From: Desulfobacterales bacterium
GTDB lineage: Bacteria > Desulfobacterota > Desulfobacteria > Desulfobacterales > JAFDCJ01
Length of the DNA: 6,235 nucleotides
Reading direction: 5' to 3'
NCBI GenBank assembly: GCA_020345785.1
Contig: CP070771.1
Coordinates: 4,001,490-4,007,724 of the forward strand
Shown: one piece after another, positions 1-5,050 of the stretch
How positions within the stretch are numbered: the first letter of the stretch is position 1
Layout of the letters: the number at the start of each line of letters is the position of its first letter
Made by a program: the position numbers and the translations under genes
The notes under the pieces: model-generated
Databases searched by the model: none
Seen by the model: the letters and a program-made list of their open reading frames with translations, nothing else
Told to the model about the DNA's origin: nothing

Positions 1-1482
1 TCACTTCTTCTTGATATTATTAATTATCTGGGTGGAGGAAATATTTTCGGTGATGGGGATCAGATTCACCCGGCCGCCGAACTTTTCAACGAGCAGCCGG
101 CCTTCAACCTCTTCGGATTCGTAGTTGCTGCCCTTGGTCAGCACATCGGGCCGGACGGATGAAATGACTTTTTCCAATTCATTGGTTGCAAAAACCACCA
201 CGTAATCCACACTGTCCAGGGCGCTGAGGATGCCCACGCGCTCTGTTGAACTGATGACGGGCCGATCAGCGCCTTTCAGGCTCCGAACGGAGTCGTCGTC
301 GTCGATGGCAACGATCAACACGTCACCGAGCTGCTTGGAGGCTGCAAATAGCTTGATGTGGCCCACATGCAGCAGGTCGAAACAGCCGTTGGTCAGAACA
401 ATCCGCTTGCGATCATTGTGCAGTTTTCTGCAGATATCCGCCAGTTCATTCAGCGTCTTGTGTTTTACGACGATGCTTTCGCCGGTCTGTTTAAGGGCCA
501 GGGCCAGCTCCTTGGGCGTGACCGTTGCCGTTCCCACTTTACCGACGACAATACCGGCGGCGGTGTTGGCCAGCCCGACTGCCTCCTTATAGGTTAGACC
601 GGCGGCAAGGCCGAGGCCCAGCACGGCGACGACGGTATCACCGGCCCCGGATACATCATAGACTTCCCGCGCATTGGTGCTGATTTTATAGGGCTTGCGT
701 TGCGGTTCAAAGAATGCCATCCCGTCCTTGCCGCAGGTGATCAACAGCCTTTCGACGCCGGATTTTTGCAGCAAACCGGTACCTGCCGCGGCAAGGCTTC
801 TATCATTCACAATTTCCACCCCTGAAGCCAGCGAGGCTTCTTTTTTATTGGGGGTGAGCACCGAGACACCCGCATACTTGGTAAAATCCAAGCCCTTGGG
901 ATCGGCTACCGAAGTTTTGCCATGGGCGCGGGCGAGTTTGACCAGATGGGCGATCAGGTCGCGGGTGACCAATCCTTTGCCGTAATCTGAAATCAGAATC
1001 ACATCCACCGCGGGGATGATTTCTTTTGCCAGTTCTACGAGAGCGTCAAATGTTTCGGCGGATATTTTCTCATTTGTTTCACGATCGATGCGCACCACCT
1101 GCTGATGGTCGGCAATGATCCGCGTTTTTTTGGTTGTCGGCCGTCCGGATTCCTGAACAACGCCCCGGGTATCCACCCCAAGATCCTGTAGTTTATTCAG
1201 CAACAACTTTCCGTCTTTGCCGCTGCCGACAACACCGAGAACCGAGACCTTGGCCCCCAGGCTCACCAGATTGTTGGCCACATTGCCGGCGCCCCCCAGG
1301 GTGTATTCCTCGGACTTAACCGCTACCACCTGCACGGGGGCCTCGGGCGAGATGCGATCCACATTGCCCCATACGTATTCATCGATCATCAGGTCGCCCA
1401 CCACCAGCAGACGGCATTGTTCAAATTTCGCCAAGTCGAAGTTCGAAGGAAAGTTCATGGCATCCTTAGTGCTTTTATTCAT
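1..1482 (-). CDS. hldE: Bifunctional D-glycero-beta-D-manno-heptose-7-phosphate kinase / heptose-1-phosphate adenylyltransferase
   Basis: Cytoplasmic two-domain enzyme that makes ADP-heptose for the LPS inner core: the N-terminal domain phosphorylates heptose-7-phosphate at C1, and the C-terminal domain transfers AMP to heptose-1-phosphate. Residues about 20-330 are a PfkB/ribokinase-type kinase with GGAGN (63-67) and the signature DVSGAGDT (276-283), where D282 is the expected catalytic base. Residues about 345-493 are a nucleotidyltransferase with TNGCFDLLHVGH (364-375, HxGH motif) and SSTQII (482-487). At 493 aa it is slightly longer than the roughly 477 aa of the E. coli protein, so both domains are complete; the TGA stop is the first codon of the window. 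The start is uncertain: the first ATG (1482) has no Shine-Dalgarno and a hairpin ends 1 nt before it, whereas Met9 (1458) has AAGGA 4 nt upstream. The first eight residues may therefore not be translated. Family assignment is firm. Confidence 0.96.
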   Translation of the reverse strand: MNKSTKDAMNFPSNFDLAKFEQCRLLVVGDLMIDEYVWGNVDRISPEAPVQVVAVKSEEYTLGGAGNVANNLVSLGAKVSVLGVVGSGKDGKLLLNKLQDLGVDTRGVVQESGRPTTKKTRIIADHQQVVRIDRETNEKISAETFDALVELAKEIIPAVDVILISDYGKGLVTRDLIAHLVKLARAHGKTSVADPKGLDFTKYAGVSVLTPNKKEASLASGVEIVNDRSLAAAGTGLLQKSGVERLLITCGKDGMAFFEPQRKPYKISTNAREVYDVSGAGDTVVAVLGLGLAAGLTYKEAVGLANTAAGIVVGKVGTATVTPKELALALKQTGESIVVKHKTLNELADICRKLHNDRKRIVLTNGCFDLLHVGHIKLFAASKQLGDVLIVAIDDDDSVRSLKGADRPVISSTERVGILSALDSVDYVVVFATNELEKVISSVRPDVLTKGSNYESEEVEGRLLVEKFGGRVNLIPITENISSTQIINNIKKK

Positions 1483-1483
1483 A

Positions 1484-1508
1484 ATTACTGTGACGTATTA
1501 GCAGTAAT
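1484..1508 (-). promoter_or_regulatory. Small hairpin abutting the first hldE ATG
   Basis: Perfect 7-bp inverted repeat, ATTACTG (1484-1490) and CAGTAAT (1502-1508), with an 11-nt loop. In the hldE mRNA its 3' arm ends 1 nt before the ATG at 1482, in the place a Shine-Dalgarno would occupy. It is either a translational control element or a sign that translation really begins at Met9. A regulatory role is inference only. Confidence 0.35.
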
Positions 1509-1554
1509 ATTTTTTCACCGCAGAGGCGCGAAGGTCGCGGAGAGCGATTATTTT

Positions 1555-1589
1555 TTTTTATTTGTCGTTGAGAGGACGGCAAATAAAAA
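1555..1589. repeat. Inverted repeat (hairpin 1 of the intergenic element)
   Basis: A 13-bp stem with one G-T wobble: left arm 1555-1567, right arm 1577-1589, 9-nt loop 1568-1576. A run of nine T precedes it on the plus strand and A-rich sequence follows. That is the reverse of intrinsic terminator geometry on either strand. Its right arm GGCAAATAAAAAG (1578-1590) matches 12 of 13 bases of the right arm of hairpin 2. Confidence 0.6.
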
Positions 1590-1715
1590 GACTCAAGCCC
1601 TGCGAGCAAAACAAAAGTCTGATCTTCAAGTTGCCCTTTTGCGTTTTAGTATGAATTGTATACTGGCCTTAATATTTATTAATTGCCGATTTATTTTCTG
1701 CCATCGGATGATGGT

Positions 1716-1774
1716 TTTTCATTTGCCTTTGCTTGCATTCCGTTCCAGCGGGGCATCTCAAAGGCAAATGAAAA
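1716..1774. repeat. Inverted repeat (hairpin 2 of the intergenic element)
   Basis: Perfect 16-bp stem: left arm 1716-1731 (TTTTCATTTGCCTTTG) pairs with 1759-1774, enclosing a 27-nt loop (1732-1758). No T-tract follows on either strand, so it is unlikely to be a standard terminator. Its arms resemble hairpin 1, suggesting the two are copies of one module. Confidence 0.7.
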
Positions 1775-1944
1775 GAAAAGTTTTCTCTGCGCTCTCTGCG
1801 CCTGCGGTGAAATTTATAATTATTTTTCTGTGCTGAGATCCAATCGTCGTAAGGGCTTCAATTATTCCAGGATCGAGGCAACTACGCATGCCTCAAAAAA
1901 TGCCCCTTTTATTCAACCAGTTGTAGAAATTCCGAGACGTTGTA

Positions 1945-2352
1945 CTATTCAAAAATTTTCGCGATAACCTCCCTTAAAAATTGGGGCGGTCGAACGACTC
2001 TCCCTTCCCGGTTGACGCAGGGGTGTTTGGTGTAGCCTTCGGCAATCAGCGTCTGACCGTCTTCCTTAAAGATTTTGTAGTCAAATTTAATTCCGGCTTT
2101 GAGTTTGGTGTCAAGAGAGGTTTCAATTACCAGAACATCGTCATATTTGGCGGGTGACGCATATTTGCAGTGGGATTCGGCAACGGGCAGGAAAATCCCG
2201 TTTTCCTCGACGGCTTTATAGGGGAGTCCCAGGAATCTGAACATTTCACTGCGGCCGATTTCAAACCAGCGAAAATAATTGCCGTAATACGCCTGGCCCA
2301 TGTTGTCGGTGTCGCCGTAGATAACGCGGTAGGTCGTGCGATGGCTGAACAT
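1945..2352 (-). CDS. Acyl-CoA thioesterase, YbgC/4HBT hot-dog family
   Basis: A 135-aa single-domain hot-dog protein predicted to hydrolyse an acyl-CoA thioester in the cytoplasm. The N-terminal motif YGDTDNMGQAYYGNYFRWFE (12-31) is the 4-hydroxybenzoyl-CoA thioesterase/YbgC signature, with D16 in the position of the family catalytic aspartate. Length is normal and no signal peptide is visible. The ATG at 2352 is preceded by GGAG with 5-nt spacing, a good ribosome binding site. YbgC proper sits in tol-pal operons, but no tol-pal gene is here: the neighbours are thrH (276 bp upstream) and hldE (462 bp downstream), so context does not show the substrate. It could equally be a FadM-like long-chain or a short-chain acyl-CoA thioesterase, so I give no gene symbol. 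Family confidence is high, substrate unknown. Confidence 0.9.
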   Translation of the reverse strand: MFSHRTTYRVIYGDTDNMGQAYYGNYFRWFEIGRSEMFRFLGLPYKAVEENGIFLPVAESHCKYASPAKYDDVLVIETSLDTKLKAGIKFDYKIFKEDGQTLIAEGYTKHPCVNREGRVVRPPQFLREVIAKIFE

Positions 2353-2393
2353 ACATACTCCAAATTGAGGAACTCTACCCTGTCACAGTTATC

Positions 2394-2403
2394 TCTTATA
2401 AGA
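2394..2403 (-). promoter_or_regulatory. Possible -10 region within a 10-bp palindrome upstream of the thioesterase gene
   Basis: TCTTATAAGA (2394-2403) is a perfect palindrome. On the minus strand it contains TATAAG, close to a sigma-70 -10 box, about 43 nt upstream of the thioesterase ATG. I find no good -35 box at normal spacing, so this is a weak call; the palindrome could instead be a protein-binding site. Confidence 0.25.
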
Positions 2404-2427
2404 TACTGATATCGTGAAATAAAAAAA

Positions 2428-2464
2428 TGCCTAAAGTGAACTAAAATGCCTAAAGTGCCTAAAT
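2428..2464. repeat. Degenerate 9-10-bp tandem repeat (TGCCTAAAG units)
   Basis: Four adjacent units: TGCCTAAAG at 2428-2436 and 2447-2455, TGCCTAAAT at 2456-2464, and a diverged 10-bp unit (TGAACTAAAA) at 2437-2446. The array lies between the thioesterase and thrH genes and runs directly into the inverted repeat at 2464-2583. I recall similar sequences in deltaproteobacterial spacers, but this was not searched. Confidence 0.6.
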
Positions 2465-2583
2465 CCGCCAAACAGCAAGGCGGACAAGAATTTAAGAATC
2501 GCTGCGCTCTAACCCTTTTAATTTAGAAAAATGACAGAATACCAAAATCTTAGCTCATTCTTGTCGGCCAGTTCTTTGGCGGA
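2464..2583. repeat. Nested inverted repeat, each arm itself a hairpin
   Basis: TCCGCCAAA (2464-2472) and TTTGGCGGA (2575-2583) are exact reverse complements. The similarity continues inward through GACAAGAAT-like sequence, giving imperfect arms of about 25-35 bp. Each arm also folds alone: TCCGCC/GGCGGA (2464-2469 with 2479-2484), and GCCA/TGGC near 2567-2580. The arms enclose AT-rich DNA with no gene. Confidence 0.6.
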
Positions 2584-2612
2584 TGAGTTCATTTAAAATT
2601 TTAGCTCATTTT
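2544..2612. repeat. Direct repeat pair containing TTAGCTCATT
   Basis: TTAGCTCATT occurs at 2550-2559 and 2601-2610, 51 bp apart. Both copies are preceded by AAAAT-like sequence and followed by pyrimidine-rich sequence. One copy lies inside the nested inverted repeat and the other just beyond it, close to the thrH stop. Function unknown. Confidence 0.5.
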
Positions 2613-2628
2613 CTCAATTAAAATTGGC

Positions 2629-3243
2629 CTACCCCTTCCCATGGTTCATGTTTTTAAGAAGCTGTTCTTTCAATTCCTCGTAGTTAAAAGCGGCTGGAAA
2701 TTCTGCGTATTCCGCCACCACATTGTCCGGCGGACGGTACAGGATGGCACAATCGGCAGCTTTGAGCATCGTAATGTCGTTGTATGAATCTCCGATGGCG
2801 ATTACCCTGTAGTTCAGCTTTTTCAGCGCCTGGGCAACCTTCTTCTTACCGTCCTTCTGGCGCAAATTGTAGCCGCTGATGGACCCGTCTTCAGCCACTG
2901 AGAGGGTATTACAAAAAAGGGTCGGGTGGCCCAGCTTTTCCATCAAAGGCCCGGCAAACTCGACATATGTGTCTGATACGATAATAATTTGTACCAATTT
3001 TCTTAACCACTTTAAAAACTCAAAGGCGCCGTCCAGGGGTTCCATTTGGGCGATAACCGCCTGTATGTCAGTAAGCTTCAGATTGTTTTCTGCCAGAATG
3101 GACAGGCGTCGTTTCATTAAGACATCATAATCGGAGATATCCCTGGTCGTTAGGCTGAGTTCCTTGATACCCGTGATTTTAGAGACATTGATCCAAATTT
3201 CAGGTGTAAAAATTCCTTCGAGATCCGAACATACGATGTCCAT
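2629..3243 (-). CDS. thrH: Bifunctional phosphoserine phosphatase / homoserine phosphotransferase ThrH (HAD family)
   Basis: A 204-aa cytoplasmic HAD-superfamily enzyme. ThrH of Pseudomonas aeruginosa dephosphorylates phosphoserine and can pass the phosphate to homoserine, giving O-phosphohomoserine for threonine synthesis. The sequence matches ThrH closely as I remember it: DLEG at 7-10 (motif I, nucleophile D7, Glu at 9 as in ThrH), TTRDISDYDVLMKRRL (32-47), VSDT (89-92, motif II Ser90), LRQKDGKK (127-134, candidate motif III lysines) and GDSYND (151-156, motif IV D152 and D156). All catalytic positions are present and the length is normal. The start at 3243 has AAGGA upstream with long, A-rich spacing of about 11 nt. 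It lies 190 bp downstream of hom on the same strand, which supports a role in threonine synthesis, though serine synthesis remains possible. Confidence 0.93.
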   Translation of the reverse strand: MDIVCSDLEGIFTPEIWINVSKITGIKELSLTTRDISDYDVLMKRRLSILAENNLKLTDIQAVIAQMEPLDGAFEFLKWLRKLVQIIIVSDTYVEFAGPLMEKLGHPTLFCNTLSVAEDGSISGYNLRQKDGKKKVAQALKKLNYRVIAIGDSYNDITMLKAADCAILYRPPDNVVAEYAEFPAAFNYEELKEQLLKNMNHGKG

Positions 3244-3309
3244 ATTTTTTTTAATCCTTAAAAAAAATGTATTTTACTTAATAAAACACGTCCTATTTAA
3301 AATTTGTTA

Positions 3310-3351
3310 TCAAGCTACAAGCGTCCAGTATCAAGCATCCAGTATCCAGCA
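3310..3351. repeat. Heptanucleotide tandem array A (consensus TCMAGYA, six units)
   Basis: Six in-phase 7-bp units fill exactly 42 bp. All share C at position 2 and AG at positions 4-5; position 3 is C or A and position 6 is C or T. Units 3 and 5 (3324-3330 and 3338-3344) are identical TCCAGTA. The array lies in the hom-thrH spacer and would be in the leader of thrH mRNA if hom and thrH are co-transcribed. Confidence 0.7.
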
Positions 3352-3390
3352 TTGATCAATATGGTAAAAAGTGTCCATGTGTCGTAAACT

Positions 3391-3418
3391 TTGAACCTTG
3401 AACTCTGAACCTGGAACC
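3391..3418. repeat. Heptanucleotide tandem array B (consensus TTGAACC, four units)
   Basis: Four in-phase 7-bp units. The first is TTGAACC and each of the other three differs from it at one position; 3384-3390 (GTAAACT) may be a decayed fifth unit. It begins 40 bp after array A and ends 15 bp before the hom stop codon. The two arrays share unit length but not sequence. Confidence 0.65.
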
Positions 3419-3433
3419 GATCAGTTTAGGTGA

Positions 3434-4747
3434 CTAATCCATCTCATCATCTTCAATTCGAATGAGAACCGGTTCGTCGCTAACGACATCCAGGGCACCA
3501 ATCTCGCTCAAGGCCTTTTTCACATCGGATTCTTTTACCAGATGCGTTAGCATGACAACGGGTACGGAACCATTTGTTTTGCGACCTTTTTGATGCACCG
3601 ACTGGATACTGATATCATATTTGCCCAGAATCCCGGAAATGGTTGAAAGTACGCCGGGCCGGTCAAGAGCGGAAAATCTGAAATAATAGTGGGTTACAAG
3701 CTCGTCAATGGGCAAAATCTGTATTTTGCGAATATGGTCCCGCACATAGGAAAGGGCAGGGACCCTGTTGACGGCACCGGAGAGGATGTTGCGGGCAATA
3801 TCGACGATGTCGCTTATGACGGCACTGGCGGTGGGCATCATGCCAGCGCCGCGTCCATACAACATGATATCGCCGACGGCATCACCGGAAACCGTGATGG
3901 CGTTGACGGTGCCGTTGATGTTGGTCAGAAGATTGTCGAACGGTATCATTGTCGGATGCACCCGGGCCTCCACGCTGTCAGCCAGAAATTTGCTGATTGC
4001 CAGCAATTTGATTCGGTAGCCGAACTGTTCGGCAAAGGAGATATCCAGCGGTGTGATCCTGGAAATTCCTTCAATGTAGACATCGTTTAGATTGATTTCC
4101 ATGCCATAGGCCAGGGCTGACAGGATGGCTAATTTGTGAGCGGTGTCAAAGCCTTCGACATCCAGCGTCGGGTCTGCTTCCGCATACCCATGTTTTTGTG
4201 CCTGGGCAAGGGCCTCTTCGAACGTGATTCCCTCATCCGTTATTTTTGATAATATGTAGTTGCAGGTGCCGTTTAGAATGCCGGTCATGGACCGGATGTG
4301 ATTTCCGACCAGCGATTCCCGCATGGATTTTATGGTCGGCATACACCCGCCGACGCTGGCCTCAAAAGCCAGATCAACGTTATTCTGGGCTGCCGCCGCA
4401 AACAATTCATTGCCCTGGCTTGCCAGAAGGGCCTTGTTGGCCGTGACGACGTGCTTTTTGTTTTCAATGGCCTTCAGAATAAGGTCCTTAGCGATACCCT
4501 GACCGCCGATCATTTCGACGATGACATCAATGTCAGGGTCACTGACCACTTTGTGCGCGTCGGTAATGAATACGCCGTCCGGCAGCCGAATACCTCTGTC
4601 GGTTTCAATGTCAATGTCCGCCACCCATTTTAAATTCAAGATCGCCCCCACCCGAGCGGTGAGCAGCGCTTGGTTCTCGATGAGCAATTTTGCCACGCCG
4701 GTGCCGACCGTCCCGCAACCGAGCAGACCGATATTTATCTTTTTCAT
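3434..4747 (-). CDS. hom: Homoserine dehydrogenase with C-terminal ACT domain
   Basis: A 437-aa cytoplasmic NAD(P)H-dependent enzyme reducing aspartate-4-semialdehyde to homoserine, the branch point to threonine and methionine. The N-terminal Rossmann motif is GLLGCGTVGTG (7-17), followed by TANK (102-105). The family signature spans 183-205 and ends DPTLDVEGFD...K, with K205 as the expected catalytic lysine and E190/D192 nearby. Residues about 354-430 form an ACT domain (FSALDRPGVLSTISGILGKY, 358-377), so feedback control by threonine is likely, by family knowledge. This is the monofunctional Hom form: no aspartokinase domain is fused. The ATG at 4747 is typical for the family; GGAAG lies rather far upstream (about 11 nt). 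It is divergent from purM and is followed by thrH on the same strand, which could supply the next phosphorylation step. Confidence 0.97.
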   Translation of the reverse strand: MKKINIGLLGCGTVGTGVAKLLIENQALLTARVGAILNLKWVADIDIETDRGIRLPDGVFITDAHKVVSDPDIDVIVEMIGGQGIAKDLILKAIENKKHVVTANKALLASQGNELFAAAAQNNVDLAFEASVGGCMPTIKSMRESLVGNHIRSMTGILNGTCNYILSKITDEGITFEEALAQAQKHGYAEADPTLDVEGFDTAHKLAILSALAYGMEINLNDVYIEGISRITPLDISFAEQFGYRIKLLAISKFLADSVEARVHPTMIPFDNLLTNINGTVNAITVSGDAVGDIMLYGRGAGMMPTASAVISDIVDIARNILSGAVNRVPALSYVRDHIRKIQILPIDELVTHYYFRFSALDRPGVLSTISGILGKYDISIQSVHQKGRKTNGSVPVVMLTHLVKESDVKKALSEIGALDVVSDEPVLIRIEDDEMD

Positions 4748-4902
4748 ATAGCGTTTTGCTTCCTTTCCGACGTACGTTTTTTATCCATATTCCGATGTTC
4801 GACGGCCGGAAGCCGACAATAAGGGCTCCGGCTGCCGCTTTGGTCAGCCGATCACGGGCATCCGGGATGGAATTGTGGAGTTGGCAGCTAAGTTTTCCGG
4901 AC

Positions 4903-4954
4903 CTTCGGATCGGCGAATGCATTAAAAATTCAATAATACGACCCTGATCCGAAG
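4903..4954. repeat. 9-bp inverted repeat upstream of purM
   Basis: CTTCGGATC (4903-4911) and GATCCGAAG (4946-4954) are exact reverse complements separated by 34 nt. The right arm abuts the next hairpin (4955-4978). Without a T-tract it is not a clear terminator; a paired regulator site or an RNA stem is possible. Confidence 0.45.
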
Positions 4955-4978
4955 AAGTCAAAAAAATTGTTTTGACTT
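4955..4978. promoter_or_regulatory. AAGTCAAAA inverted repeat overlapping the purM -35 region
   Basis: AAGTCAAAA (4955-4963) and TTTTGACTT (4970-4978) form a perfect 9-bp inverted repeat with a 6-nt centre. The right half includes the TTGACT proposed as the purM -35 box. This placement is what an operator would have, but no specific regulator can be named from sequence. Confidence 0.4.
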
Positions 4979-5000
4979 TTATGCCGAATAAGTTTAATTT
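4972..5000 (+). promoter_or_regulatory. Candidate sigma-70 promoter of purM
   Basis: TTGACT (4972-4977) matches the -35 consensus at 5 of 6 positions. After a 17-nt spacer comes TAATTT (4995-5000), a weak -10 box that keeps the conserved TA and final T. Transcription would start near 5007, leaving a leader of about 44 nt before the purM ATG. The -10 match is poor, so the call is tentative. Confidence 0.4.
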
Positions 5001-5050
5001 TCAAGGGCTTTTATTCGCAAATTGCAAAACAGACCAGACAGGAGACGCTC

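Larger units (their letters stand above)
1513..1812. repeat. ~300-bp intergenic element with inverted CGCAGAG-type arms
   Basis: The 462-bp spacer 1483-1944 between hldE and the thioesterase has no convincing gene. Most of it is a unit bounded by inverted arms: TTTCACCGCA at 1513-1522 and its exact reverse complement TGCGGTGAAA at 1803-1812. Inward from each 10-bp core, degenerate GCGCAGAG-like units continue (about 1523-1546 and 1781-1802). Two AT-rich hairpins lie between (listed separately). I see no transposase remnant and no clear target-site duplication. Similar CCGCAGAG repeats occur, as I recall, in spacers of many Desulfobacterota genomes. It may be a non-autonomous mobile element or a pair of inverted extragenic repeats. 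The remaining 1813-1944 holds only a 6-bp hairpin (1875-1894). Confidence 0.6.
4748..5050. other. Divergent hom-purM intergenic region
   Basis: A 303-bp spacer between two divergently transcribed genes. I see no convincing gene on either strand. The purM-proximal third is AT-rich and holds a candidate promoter and two inverted repeats (listed separately). The hom-proximal two thirds are GC-richer and I recognise nothing in them; no clear hom promoter could be picked out. Confidence 0.6.

Noticed and set aside
1555..1589. Intrinsic terminator
   Set aside because: The T-run precedes rather than follows the stem on the plus strand, and likewise no T-run follows on the minus strand.
1875..1894. 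6-bp hairpin GAGGCA/TGCCTC as the thioesterase terminator
   Set aside because: On the minus strand no T-tract follows the stem; the A/T run lies on the wrong side.
1417..1967. Plus-strand open frames across the hldE-thioesterase spacer (1417-1836 and 1683-1967)
   Set aside because: They are translations of the inverted CGCAGAG-type repeat and hairpins, overlap the hldE or thioesterase ends antisense, and show no recognisable protein features.
2127..2471. Minus-strand 114-codon frame overlapping the thioesterase gene
   Set aside because: It lies in another frame of a clearly recognisable gene and runs into the nonamer repeats; its composition is not protein-like.
3310..3418. CRISPR-like reading of the repeat arrays
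   Set aside because: Units are 7 bp, contiguous and without spacers, and there are no cas genes.
4611..4961. Minus-strand frame across the start of hom and its upstream region
   Set aside because: Its 3' half overlaps the hom N-terminus in a different frame and the upstream half matches nothing I know; no supporting ribosome binding site.
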